DNA of 64,000 bases. Origin: RAM1 sp041905405 (GTDB taxonomy: Bacteria > Pseudomonadota > Gammaproteobacteria > Burkholderiales > Burkholderiaceae_C). Below are positions 9,185-19,500 of the stretch, in pieces (positions within the stretch are counted from its first letter, which is position 1; the number at the start of each line of letters is the position of its first letter). The translations under genes were made by a program, and so were the position numbers. Under the pieces are notes generated by a model. That model was not told the DNA's origin and ran no database searches. It saw only the letters and a program-made list of their open reading frames with translations. The stretch covers positions 91,500 through 155,499 of the forward strand of contig JAYRLC010000006.1 of the NCBI GenBank assembly GCA_041905405.1, read 5' to 3'.

Positions 9185-12100
9185 TTGACGTCCCTGAACA
9201 TCACCTTTCCTGAATCCCTGCCGGTATCCGGCAAGCGCGACGAGATCATGGCCGCCATAGCGGCGCACCAGGTGGTGATCGTCTGCGGCGAAACGGGCTC
9301 GGGCAAGACCACGCAGTTGCCCAAGATCGCGCTCGCCATGGGGCGCGGCAAGCTCAACGCGCCCGCAGGGCAAAAAGGCCAGCTCATCGGCCATACGCAG
9401 CCGCGCCGCATCGCCGCCAGCAGCGTGGCCAAGCGCATTGCCGAGGAACTGCAGACGCCGCTGGGCGAGGTGGTGGGCTACAAGGTGCGCTTCCAGGACC
9501 GGCTGAGCCGCGACGCGTCGGTCAAGCTCATGACCGACGGCATCCTGCTGGCCGAGACGCAGACCGACCCGCTGCTGAAGGCCTACGACACGCTGATCAT
9601 CGACGAGGCGCACGAGCGCAGCCTGAACATCGACTTTCTGTTGGGCTATTTGCGCGAGATCCTGCCGCGGCGGCCCGACCTGAAGGTGATCGTGACGTCG
9701 GCCACCATCGATGCGGACCGGTTCGCGCAGCATTTCGCGTCTGTGAAAGGTCCGGCGCCCGTCATCATGGTGTCGGGGCGCATGTTCCCCGTAGAGCAGC
9801 GCTGGCGGCCGTTCGAGGAAACGCGCGAGCACGACCTGAACGATGCGATTGCCGACGCGGTCGACGAACTCTGGCAGGGCAACGCGGCGGGCGACATCCT
9901 GGTGTTCCTGCCCGGCGAACGCGAAATCCGCGAGGCCGCCGACCATCTGCGCAAACACCTGTCGCACAGCGCCATCACCCGTGGCGCCGAGGTGCTGCCG
10001 CTGTTCGCGCGGTTGTCGCAAGCCGAGCAGGACCGCGTGTTCGACACACACGGCGGCCGGCGCATCGTGCTGGCCACCAACGTGGCTGAAACGTCGCTGA
10101 CGGTGCCGGGTATCCGCTACGTGATCGACGCGGGCACGGCGCGCGTCAAGCGCTACAGTTTTCGTAGCAAGGTTGAGCAGCTGCTGGTCGAGCCGGTGAG
10201 CCAGGCCGCAGCCAACCAGCGCGCGGGCCGCTGTGGCCGCGTGGCCAACGGCATCTGCATCCGGCTGTACGACGAAAAGGACTTCAACGGCCGTCCGCGC
10301 TTCACCGATCCCGAGATCCTGCGCAGTTCGCTGGCCGGCGTGATCCTGCGCATGAAGTCATTGCACCTGGGCGACGTGGCGCGCTTCCCGTTCATCGAGC
10401 CGCCGTCGGGCCGGGCTATTGCCGACGGCTACCAGTTGCTCAATGAACTGGGTGCGGTGGATGACGCCAACGAACTCACGGCCATGGGCGCGGAGCTGGC
10501 CCGGCTGCCGCTGGACCCGCGCGTGGGCCGCATGATTCTGGAGGCGCGTGCGCGCGGCGCGCTGGACGAGGTGCTGGTGATCGCCAGCGCGCTGAGCGTG
10601 CAGGACGTGCGCGACCGGCCCATGGACGCGCAGCAGCAGGCCGACCAGGCACACGTGAAGTTCGACGACGAGCGCAGCGAGTTCAGCGGTTACCTGAAGC
10701 TGTGGAAGTGGATCAACGATGCGCGGGGAGGCCACGGAAAGGAGCACAAGCTCAGCAACCGCCAGTACGAGCAGCTTCTGCGCCAGAACTTCGTGAACGT
10801 GCGCCGCGTGCGCGAATGGCGCGACATCCACACCCAGTTGCACACCGTGGTGGCCGAACACAAGTGGCGCCTGAACACGCAGCCGGCCAGCTACGACGAG
10901 TTGCATAAGTCCATGCTGTCGGGCCTGCTGGGCAACATCGGCGTCAAGCCCGATGAAGAAGACATCTACCTGGGCGCGCGCGGCATCAAGTTCCACCGCC
11001 ATCCCGGTGCACACCTGAGCAAGAAGCCGGGCCGCTGGATCGTGGCGGCCGAGCTGGTGGAGACCACGCGCCTGTTCGGCCGCGGCATCGCCAACATCGA
11101 CCCGCAGTGGATCGAGCAGGTGGCGGGCCATCTGCTGAAGAAGCAGCTGCTGGACCCGCACTGGGAAAAGAAGTCGGCCGAGGTCATGGCGCTGGAGCGC
11201 GCCACGTTGTATGGCCTGGTCATCTACAGCGGCCGGCGTGTCAACTTCGGGCGGGTGGACATGGTGTCGGCGCGCGAGGTGTTCATCCGCGAGGCGCTGG
11301 TGGCCGGGCAGTGGGACACGAAGCTCCCGTTCCTGGCCGCCAACCTGAAGCTGATCAAGCAGGTAGAGGACATCGAGCACAAGTCGCGCCGCCAGGACGT
11401 GCTGGTGGATGACGAGCTGATCTACGCCTTCTATGACCAGCAGGTGCCGCAGGACGTTTACAGCGGTCCCACGTTCGAGGCCTGGTACAGGGCTGAATCG
11501 CACAGGCAACCCAACCTGCTGAAGCTCACGCGCGACGAGCTCATGCGGCACGAGGCCGCCGGCATCACGACCGATGCATTCCCCAAGACTGTGCGCCTGG
11601 GCGGCGTGGACTGCACGGTGGCCTACCTGCACGAGCCTGGCGACCCGCGCGACGGCATGACCGTGACCGTGCCGCTGTTCGTGCTGAACCAGGTGAGCGA
11701 CGAGCGCGCCGAGTGGTTGGTGCCCGGCATGCTCAAGGACAAGGTCCAGGCTTTACTCAAAAGCCTGCCGCAGCGTCCGCGCTCGCGTTTCGTGCCGCTG
11801 CCTGAATCGGCCGCGCGGCTGGCAGCGACGCTCACGCAACCCGAAACCTTCGGCACCGGCTCGCTGACCGATGCCTTGCTCAAACTCGTGCGTGACCAGA
11901 CCAGCCTGGACGTCAAGCGCGCAGACTTCAAGCTGGACATGTTGAGCCCGCACCTGTTCATGAACTTCCGTGTGGTGGACGAGCATGGCCGCCAGCTGGG
12001 CACGGGCCGCAACCTGGGCGCGCTGAAGGCCGAGCTGGGTGCGCAGGCGCGCGGCGCGTTCCAGGCGTTGGCGGGGCTGAAGGTGGCAAACGCGGCTTCA

Positions 12101-13012
12101 GCACCTGCCTCGCTTGCTCCCTCTCCCGCAAGCCCCCCTCCCAGCCTCCCCCCAGCGGGGGGAGGAGAGAAGTACACCGCCTGGACTTTTGGCGAATTGC
12201 CCGAGCTTATGGAAATCCGCAAGGGCGGCCAGACGCTGGTCGGCTTCCCGGCTCTGGTGGACCACAAGGACGCGGTCAGCATCGAGGTGTTCGACGAGCC
12301 CGAGGTCGCGGCTGCGAAGCACCGTACGGGCCTGCGCCGCCTGTTCGCGCTGCAGATCCGCGACGCGATCAAGTATCTGGAAAAGAACATTCCCGACCTG
12401 CAGAAGATGGCGGTGGCCTACATGCCGCTTGGAACGCAGGAAGAGTTGCGCGACCAGGTCATCGACGTGGCGCTGGACCGGGCGTTCCTGCTGGACCCGC
12501 TGCCCACGGATGCGCAGGCGTTTGCGCGCCGTGTGGAGGAGGGCCGCGCGCGGCTGACGCTGATCGCCAACGAGGTGGCCCGCCTGGCGGGCGTGATCCT
12601 CACCGAATACGCGGCTGCAACGCGCAAGCTCAAGGACACCAGGAGCCAGCCCGACGCCACGGCCGATGTGGCGCAGCAGCTGCAGCGGCTCATGCCCAAG
12701 CGGTTCATTGCGGCGACGCCATGGGCGCAGCTGCAGCACTTTGCGCGCTACCTGAAAGGGATCACGCTGCGCCTGGACAAGCTGCGCGCCGACCCGGCCC
12801 GTGACGCCGCCAAACTGGCCGAACTGCGTCCGCAGGAACAGCGCTACTGGCGCCTGGTGGCAGAGCGCAAGGGCGCGGTGGATGACCGCATGCAGGAGCT
12901 GCGCTGGCTGCTGGAAGAACTTCGTATCAGCTTCTTCGCGCAGGAGCTGCGCACACCGCAGCCGGTGAGCACAAAACGCCTTGACAAAGTCTGGGGCCAA
13001 CTGGGAACCTAA
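9185..13012 (+). CDS. hrpA: ATP-dependent RNA helicase HrpA (DEAH box)
   Basis: Large DEAH-box 3'-5' RNA helicase, 1275 residues, involved in RNA and ribosome quality control. Motif I is GETGSGKT at residues 35-42, DEAH is at 140-143, SAT follows, and the motif VI region reads QRAGRCGR. The HA2, OB and long HrpA-specific C-terminal domains follow. The start is a TTG at 9185 giving MTSLNITFPESLPVSGKRDE, in keeping with related proteins; an ATG at 9248 would leave only 14 residues before motif I. Residues about 970-1000 are an Ala/Pro/Ser-rich linker coded by a GC hairpin repeat (see the repeat entry). It is followed after 53 bp by the first BTAD regulator. Confidence 0.93.
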   Translation: MTSLNITFPESLPVSGKRDEIMAAIAAHQVVIVCGETGSGKTTQLPKIALAMGRGKLNAPAGQKGQLIGHTQPRRIAASSVAKRIAEELQTPLGEVVGYKVRFQDRLSRDASVKLMTDGILLAETQTDPLLKAYDTLIIDEAHERSLNIDFLLGYLREILPRRPDLKVIVTSATIDADRFAQHFASVKGPAPVIMVSGRMFPVEQRWRPFEETREHDLNDAIADAVDELWQGNAAGDILVFLPGEREIREAADHLRKHLSHSAITRGAEVLPLFARLSQAEQDRVFDTHGGRRIVLATNVAETSLTVPGIRYVIDAGTARVKRYSFRSKVEQLLVEPVSQAAANQRAGRCGRVANGICIRLYDEKDFNGRPRFTDPEILRSSLAGVILRMKSLHLGDVARFPFIEPPSGRAIADGYQLLNELGAVDDANELTAMGAELARLPLDPRVGRMILEARARGALDEVLVIASALSVQDVRDRPMDAQQQADQAHVKFDDERSEFSGYLKLWKWINDARGGHGKEHKLSNRQYEQLLRQNFVNVRRVREWRDIHTQLHTVVAEHKWRLNTQPASYDELHKSMLSGLLGNIGVKPDEEDIYLGARGIKFHRHPGAHLSKKPGRWIVAAELVETTRLFGRGIANIDPQWIEQVAGHLLKKQLLDPHWEKKSAEVMALERATLYGLVIYSGRRVNFGRVDMVSAREVFIREALVAGQWDTKLPFLAANLKLIKQVEDIEHKSRRQDVLVDDELIYAFYDQQVPQDVYSGPTFEAWYRAESHRQPNLLKLTRDELMRHEAAGITTDAFPKTVRLGGVDCTVAYLHEPGDPRDGMTVTVPLFVLNQVSDERAEWLVPGMLKDKVQALLKSLPQRPRSRFVPLPESAARLAATLTQPETFGTGSLTDALLKLVRDQTSLDVKRADFKLDMLSPHLFMNFRVVDEHGRQLGTGRNLGALKAELGAQARGAFQALAGLKVANAASAPASLAPSPASPPPSLPPAGGGEKYTAWTFGELPELMEIRKGGQTLVGFPALVDHKDAVSIEVFDEPEVAAAKHRTGLRRLFALQIRDAIKYLEKNIPDLQKMAVAYMPLGTQEELRDQVIDVALDRAFLLDPLPTDAQAFARRVEEGRARLTLIANEVARLAGVILTEYAAATRKLKDTRSQPDATADVAQQLQRLMPKRFIAATPWAQLQHFARYLKGITLRLDKLRADPARDAAKLAELRPQEQRYWRLVAERKGAVDDRMQELRWLLEELRISFFAQELRTPQPVSTKRLDKVWGQLGT
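12114..12175. repeat. GC-rich hairpin repeat inside hrpA (copy A)
   Basis: The core at 12145-12165 is a perfect inverted repeat with 9-bp arms (CCTCCCCCC) and a 3-nt loop. It is flanked by CCCTCTCCCGC and GAGAGAAG, which also partly pair. It is read in frame as a Pro/Ser/Gly linker of hrpA. It resembles the intergenic elements at 31085 and 35652 of this window. Confidence 0.6.
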
Positions 13013-13065
13013 GGGCCTGTGGTTGGGACCGTCGGCGCAGGCCGGCGGAATACAGACAGGCGAAG

Positions 13066-16000
13066 ATGGCGCTGACCCTTGCAGTCATGGGACCGTTGGA
13101 CGTGCGCTTTGCGCAGTCGGCTGTGGCTTTGCCTGCCAAGGCCCAGGCGTTGCTGGTGTTCCTGGCCTTTGCGGACCGGCCGGTGCGCCGCGAGGTGCTG
13201 GCGGACATGTTCTGGGGCGATACCGGCGAAGGCGGCGCACGCGCCAACCTGAGGCTGGCCCTGTCGCGGCTGCGACAGGTGCTGCCGGGCGTCATAGATG
13301 CCGATGCACAGGCCGTGAGCCTGCATGCCGAGCTGGTGGACGACGTCGATGCCCTCAGGCTGCTGCGCACGGCGACGCTGACGCCCAGGCCGCCTGCGCG
13401 TGCATTGCAGGACGCCATTGCCGCGTACCGCGGCACGTTTTTGCGGGACTTCGCGCTGCGCGACTGTCCCGACTTCGAGGACTGGGCGGCGGCGCAGCGT
13501 TTGCGCATCGACCGCCATGCCATCGTGCTGCTGCGCGAGCTGGTGCAGACCGCCCGCGCGCAGGGTGACGCCATGGCCCAGCGCAACTGCCTGGAGCGTT
13601 GGGCGGACATCGAGCCGTGGAACGAAGAGGCCGTGCTGCCGTTGATGGAGCTGCTGGCGCAGCAGGGCGCGCAGGCACTTGCGCTGGACCGCTACGAGGC
13701 CTGTCGCCGTGCGCTGGCAGAGGAGCGGGGCGAGCGGCCGTCCGCCGCACTGGCGGAGCTGGCGCAGAGAGTGCGCCAGGGTGGCGCCTCGGGGCTGGCC
13801 AGCCTGCCGGCGGAGTTCGCACAATCAGGATTTGCGCAGTCGGGCTTTACGCCATCGGGTTTTGCGCCATCGCTGCCGGTACCCGATCAGCAAACGGGCG
13901 ATCTTTTCGGCCGTGCGCAGGACCTGGCGCTGATCCAGGACCGGCTGGTGCAGGGTGAGCGCCTGGTCATGCTGCTGGGGCCGGCCGGCGTGGGCAAGTC
14001 GCGGCTGGCGCGCGCCGTGGCACACGGCGCCGCGCCGCACTATCCGGACGGGGCCGTCACCTGCAGCTTCGACTTTCTGGACCCCGAGGCCGGCGCCCAG
14101 GCAAGCCAGGACCATTTCGTGGCGGCGCTGGGCACCACGCTGGGGCTGGATTTTTCGCAGACCATGCAGCCCACGGCCCTGTTGATGGCCCACCTGCGCA
14201 CATTGCGCGCCATCCTCTGCCTGGACGGGCTGGAGGCCTGCGTGGCCGCGGCGCCCCTGGTGGTGCAGGTCATGCAGGCGGCACCACAGTGCCTGCTGCT
14301 GGTCACGTCGCGCGTCTGGCTCCCGCTGGCGGCAGGGTGGGCGCATGAGCTGCGCGGGCTCAACACAGAGGCGGGCGGCAGGGAGCGCGCGCCGGCCGTG
14401 GGCATGCTGGTGGCATGTGCACAGGCGGCCGCTGTCCGGCTGGATGAAGCGGGCGACCATGCACAGCTGGCGCGCATCGTCCGGCTGCTGGACGGCTCGC
14501 CGCTGGCCATCCAGTTCGCGGCGCAGTCGCTGCGCCTTTACCGGCCCGCGCAGCTGGCCGACCGGCTCGAAGCCGGCGCCTGGCCTGACGCGCCCCGCGA
14601 TCTGCCTGGCTACCGCCACCGCAGCCTGAGCGACGTCATGGCCGATGCGTGGTCCCAGCTGACGCCGCCGCTGCAGGAGGCCTGGGCGCGTTGCGCGCTG
14701 TTCCAGGGCACCTTTGCGCTGGGCTGGGCCACCGAATGCGCGGGGGTGAGCGAAACGCCCATGGCCGCGCTGAGGGACCGTTTCATCGTGGACGCCGAGC
14801 CCGATGGACGGCTGCGCATGCACGAGCTCACGCGGCAGTACGGGCTGGCCATGCTGGACCGCATGCCGCAGGCTCAGGATCTGCGTCGCCACTTTGCGCG
14901 GACGGCGCTGGCAAGGCTCGTGCACCTGCTGCCGGCCCTGCAGGACGAGGACGCCGCGGTGGTGGACCTGCTCAAGCCGGAAGTCAGCACGCTGGCCAGC
15001 GCCTTCGAGATGGCGCTGCAATGGGAGTCGCCGCAGGACATCCATGAGCCGCTGCAAGCCCTGTGGCGGGCCTACCACCGGCTGGGATGGCAGTACGCCG
15101 CGGTCAGCGTACTGGAGTCCGCGCTGGCCCGCCATGCGCAGGCTGATAGCGTGTGGCTCATACCCTGGCATCACATGGCCGGGGAGGCGGCACGCAGCCT
15201 GTACGGCTATCAGCGCGCGGACGTGCATTTCAAAAAAGCAGTGCAACTGGGCGGTGCGGGGCTGGTGCGGGGCCGCTGGAAGCCCTGGATCGCATGCGCG
15301 CGGGCGTGCCTCAGGGCAGTTTTCGCGCGACCTGAGAAGACTGTTGCCCGGCGAAACGCGCAACGCATGCTGGCGCACTCGATTGCAGCGATGCTGCCGC
15401 CGCGCTACCTCAATGGGTCACCCATACCTGAGCTGCTGGCCGGCGTTGCCTTCGCGTGGCTGGCCGCCCGCCGCTCGGGCAGTGTGGACGCCCGTCTGGT
15501 TGTGCTGCTGAGGCTGCTCAGGTTTTTGCCGACCGATCTGCCGGCGGCGCTGAGGGCATGGCTGATACAGGCCATACACCTGGCGCTGAAAGATGTGGAC
15601 CCCGTGCAACAGGCCTACGCGGCGCGCGATCTGGGGCTCATCATGATCAACTACGGCGCCTGGGATGACGCGTCGACGCATCTGCATCGTGCCTCGCAGT
15701 CCCTTGGGGCGCTGGGCGATGGCTACCATGCGCTTGAATGCATGTCCGAATGGCATTCGGCCCAGTTGCACCGCGGCGACTTTTCCGCGGCTGCAGGGGA
15801 TGTCGCACGCACGGAAGCGCGCGCACGGCAGATGAACCAGCCCAGCATTTTGCGATGGACGCTGTTGCTGCGACTGCAGTTGTGGCTGCGCACGGGCGGG
15901 GGCTCGCCGGATGAGATGCAGGCTTGCCTGACGGAGATACAGGCGATCCCGGCGTACAAGTCCCCGGTCGAAGAGTTGAGTGTGCGCGGACATGGCAGCC

Positions 16001-16491
16001 TGCTGGCTTGCCGCCACGCGCAAGGCGGCGAAGTACTGGCGCAGGCCGAAGCAGTGCTGGCCCTGACCCATCGGGTCGCCCCCGGACGCTTTCATGCGCT
16101 GGCCACCCTGCAACTGACGTTGGACGCTGTCATGTTCATGGCGTTTGATCGGTCTGGCGACGACCGGGCGCGTGAGCTGGCTCGCGCGCTGACCGAACGT
16201 TTTGTGAAGCTGTCCCGGCATATGGGCATCTTCGAGCCTCGCAGCCTGCTGTACGCGGGTCAGGCGGCGGCACTGACGGGCCGTTCGACCGAGGCGCTCG
16301 GTGCGTGGCGCAAGGGCCTGGTGCTGGCACAGCGCCTGGCGCTGGACTACGATGCAGCCCGGCTGAACTGGATGCTGTCCCTGTATCTGCACGAAGAACA
16401 GGCGCAGCGTCATGAACTGGCTGCCACGCAGCTGTTTGCGATCTGTGGTGTGAATTTTCCGTATCCCTTCATTCCCACGGCGCCTGGGTGA
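13066..16491 (+). CDS. BTAD/STAND-type transcriptional regulator with TPR-like C-terminus, copy 1
   Basis: A 1141-residue regulator. Order: OmpR-like winged helix (about 1-80, with VRREVLADMFWGDTGEGGAR), bacterial transcriptional activation domain BTAD (about 95-235, with DFEDWAAAQRLRIDR and EPWNEEAVLPLMELL), linker, then a STAND ATPase. Walker A is GPAGVGKS at 305-312. A Walker B-like CLDGLEAC has its Asp at 387. LLLVTSR is at 410-416 and DGSPLAIQFAAQSLRL follows. The remaining about 500 residues are helical and TPR-like. The linker has four tandem 15-bp units (13816-13875) coding FAQSG-type repeats. By family it should be a DNA-binding, NTP-switched activator, cytosolic, with target and ligand unknown. 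It starts 53 bp after hrpA and is followed by a close paralogue. Confidence 0.8.
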   Translation: MALTLAVMGPLDVRFAQSAVALPAKAQALLVFLAFADRPVRREVLADMFWGDTGEGGARANLRLALSRLRQVLPGVIDADAQAVSLHAELVDDVDALRLLRTATLTPRPPARALQDAIAAYRGTFLRDFALRDCPDFEDWAAAQRLRIDRHAIVLLRELVQTARAQGDAMAQRNCLERWADIEPWNEEAVLPLMELLAQQGAQALALDRYEACRRALAEERGERPSAALAELAQRVRQGGASGLASLPAEFAQSGFAQSGFTPSGFAPSLPVPDQQTGDLFGRAQDLALIQDRLVQGERLVMLLGPAGVGKSRLARAVAHGAAPHYPDGAVTCSFDFLDPEAGAQASQDHFVAALGTTLGLDFSQTMQPTALLMAHLRTLRAILCLDGLEACVAAAPLVVQVMQAAPQCLLLVTSRVWLPLAAGWAHELRGLNTEAGGRERAPAVGMLVACAQAAAVRLDEAGDHAQLARIVRLLDGSPLAIQFAAQSLRLYRPAQLADRLEAGAWPDAPRDLPGYRHRSLSDVMADAWSQLTPPLQEAWARCALFQGTFALGWATECAGVSETPMAALRDRFIVDAEPDGRLRMHELTRQYGLAMLDRMPQAQDLRRHFARTALARLVHLLPALQDEDAAVVDLLKPEVSTLASAFEMALQWESPQDIHEPLQALWRAYHRLGWQYAAVSVLESALARHAQADSVWLIPWHHMAGEAARSLYGYQRADVHFKKAVQLGGAGLVRGRWKPWIACARACLRAVFARPEKTVARRNAQRMLAHSIAAMLPPRYLNGSPIPELLAGVAFAWLAARRSGSVDARLVVLLRLLRFLPTDLPAALRAWLIQAIHLALKDVDPVQQAYAARDLGLIMINYGAWDDASTHLHRASQSLGALGDGYHALECMSEWHSAQLHRGDFSAAAGDVARTEARARQMNQPSILRWTLLLRLQLWLRTGGGSPDEMQACLTEIQAIPAYKSPVEELSVRGHGSLLACRHAQGGEVLAQAEAVLALTHRVAPGRFHALATLQLTLDAVMFMAFDRSGDDRARELARALTERFVKLSRHMGIFEPRSLLYAGQAAALTGRSTEALGAWRKGLVLAQRLALDYDAARLNWMLSLYLHEEQAQRHELAATQLFAICGVNFPYPFIPTAPG
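13816..13875. repeat. Four degenerate 15-bp tandem units in the linker of BTAD regulator copy 1
   Basis: Units begin at 13816, 13831, 13846 and 13861 and code FAQSG, FAQSG, FTPSG and FAPSL (residues 251-270). They lie between the BTAD and ATPase domains. The paralogue has an Ala/Pro linker without these units in the same place. Confidence 0.7.
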
Positions 16492-16536
16492 CAGGTTCCC
16501 CGGGCAATTGTGGGAAGATGAATCAGAAGAAGGTTG

Positions 16537-16543
16537 GGAAGAG
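16537..16543 (+). promoter_or_regulatory. Ribosome binding site of BTAD regulator copy 2
   Basis: GGAAGAG ends 6 nt before the ATG at 16550. It favours this start over an in-frame TTG at 16508, which would add 14 acidic residues not seen in the paralogue. Confidence 0.6.
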
Positions 16544-16549
16544 CTGCAC

Positions 16550-19500
16550 ATGTCCGCGGGTTTGACATTGTTGGTGCTGGGGCCACTGGAGATCCGATCC
16601 GGCGGTGCGCCCGTGTCATTGCCTGCCAAGACGCAGGCCCTGCTTGTGTATCTGGCCATGACGGGCCGCCGGGCCCGGCGCGAGGCGCTGGCCGACATGT
16701 TCTGGGGTGATACGGGCGAGGATGGTGCGCGCGCCAACCTGCGGCTGGCGCTCACCAAGCTTCGCCAGGCCTTGCCTGGCGTGGTGGACACCGATGCCGA
16801 AAGCGTGGCCCTGCTGCATTCCGCGCCGCTGCAGGTTGATGCGCTGCAGCTTCTGCGGACAGTGGACACGCTGTTGCAACAGCCTGCGGCCGCGCTGGAG
16901 GCTGCAGTGGCCGTGTACCGCGGCCCTTTCCTGCAGGATTTCGGTCTGCGTGATTGCGCAGGGTTCGAGGATTGGGTCGCCGCTGAGCGCCAGCGCATTG
17001 ACCGCCGGGCTGTGGTGCTGCTGCGCGAGCTGGCGCAGGGGGCCCGCCGGACCGGCAAGACCGGCAACGAAATCCGCTACCTGGGCCAGTGGGCCCGCAT
17101 CGAACCCTGGAACGAAGAAGCCCAACTGCCGCTCATCCGGCTGCTGGCGCAGACCGGCTCGACGGCGGCGGCGCTGGACAGTTTCGAAGCATGCCGCCAG
17201 GCGCTGGCCGAGGAACTGGCGGCGCGTCCTTCTGTCGCGCTCGCGCTGCTGGCCGAGCAGGTACGTCGCGGCGAGGTCACGGCGCCAGCGTCGCTGCCGT
17301 TTGCGGCTGCGGCCGCCCAACCGCTCGCGCCCGCCGTCACGACCCCCGCGGGCGCGGCTGTGGAGCCGGCGGCGCCGTTGTATGGCCGCGAGCAGGACCT
17401 CAACCTGGTGCGCGAGCGTATTGCTCGAGGCGACCGGTTAGTCACGCTGCTGGGGCCGGCGGGTATCGGCAAGTCCCGTCTGGCCCGCGCACTCGCCCAG
17501 AGTCTGGCGCCTGACTATCCCGACGGCCAGGTCAACTGCAGTTTCGATTTCCTGGATTCCGGGATCGGCGAAGAGGCCAGTCAGGACCATTTCGCCGCGA
17601 CGATCGGCTCGGCGCTGGGCCTGGATCTTGATCTGACCGCGCAGCCGCTGAACATGCTCAAGGCGCATCTCGCCACGCGGCGCATCATCCTGGGACTGGA
17701 TGGTTTTGAGGCCTGCATCAAGGCAACGCCCGCTGTGGTGGAGGTGCTGCAAGCCGCCCCGCAGTGCCTGCTGCTGGTGACGTCGCGCATGCGTCTGGCC
17801 GTCTCCCATGGCTGGACGCACGAGCTCAAGGGACTGGGGGCCGATGCGGGCGAGGGACGTGGCCCTGCCGTGGACCTGCTTGTGGACTGCGCGCACCGCG
17901 CGGGCGTGACGCTGGACAACCAGAGGGATGCGCAGACGCTCGGCCGGCTGGCACGTTTGCTGGACGGATCGCCTCTGGCGATCCATTTCGCCGCGCACTC
18001 GTTGCGGCTGTTGCAGCCCGAGCAGCTTGCTCAGAAGCTGGAAAAAGATGCCTGGCCTGATTCGAGCCTGCACCTGCCAGGCTACCGGTACAGCACGTTG
18101 CAGGACGTGATGGCGGATACCTGGGACCAGCTTGGCCCCGATCTTCAGCACGCGTGGGCACGCTGTGCGCTGTTCAAGGGCCCCTTCGCGCTGGAATGGG
18201 CGCACGACTGCGCGGGGGCGGGTGACCGTCAGATGACGCTGATGGTGGAATGGTCCATCCTGACCAGTGAGTCTCCGGGGCGGCTTGTGATGCATGCGAT
18301 GGCGCGCCAGTATGGGCTGGCGCAGCTGGATGGCATGCCGCAGCGCGTGGCTTACCGCCGCGCCTTTGCATCGGCGGCGCTGGAACGTCTGGTCCAGCAG
18401 GCCCGCCAGCTGGTGCAGGAGGACGCATCACCGGCCCTGGAGGCGCTGCAATCCGAGACGGCCACGATCGCCGCGGCATTCGACATGATGCTGGAGTGGG
18501 CCACGCCTGAAGAACTTTATCCGCCGCTGGCGGCATTGCGGCGCCTGTACCAACGCATGGGCTGGCACCGCGCGGCAAGCCGGCTGCTCGATGCCGTCAT
18601 GCAGCGGCATGCGCAAGCACCCGTGGAGTGGCGGATCATCTGGCACCACATGGCCGGCGAAGTCAATCGCGACTTGCACGGCTTTCACTTCAACAGTGAG
18701 CATTTCAGCACGGCTGCATCGCTGGCAGGCATTGAATTGCCCGCCACCAGGCCTTACAGGGGGTGGCTGAGGGGATTTCGCTTTCTGGTACACGGTGCGC
18801 TTGCGAGGCCAGCCGCGACCGACGTGGCCCGGCAGGCCCAGAAGGCCCTGACCCACGCGTTGCTGAGGTTGGCGGAATACAGATATGTCAACGGCGCGGC
18901 CCCGTCCGAATTGTTTGTAGCCTTGTGTGCCGGGTGGCTGACGGCGCGGCGCGCCGACGCGCCCGAGTCACGCATTCTCTTGCTGGGCAAGGCAGTGGCA
19001 TTCGAATGGTGCCGTCGCCATCCGCGCGTGTCCGCCGCGCTGTTGCGCCGCATACAGAACAACCTGAAGTATGTGGACCCCGTGTATGAGGCGTATGCGG
19101 TCAAGTCCATTGCGCAGACACTGCTGGCAAGGGGCGATTGGGACGATGCCGCAGCCTATCTGCGTCGCTCCAGCGCGTCGTTGGGCGCACTGGGCTATGG
19201 CTACGACATGCAGGAAAGCCTTGCCCAGGTGAATATGATGATGATGCACCGGGGCGACTTCCGCGCGCTGACTGACAGCTTGTGGGAGGCCGAAAATGAA
19301 GCGCGCCGGATCGAACAGCCCATCATTCTGCGGTGGACGCTGATCTTCAAATTGCAACTGCTGCTGCGCACCGGGCGGGGTATGCCGGGCGAAGGCCTGG
19401 ACTGCATGCGTGCTGTTCACGAAATACCGAGCTGGCGCACCCGGATGGAAGAAATTCGCCTGTGCGCCAATGAAGCTCTGTTGATGGCCTCCCAAGGGGA

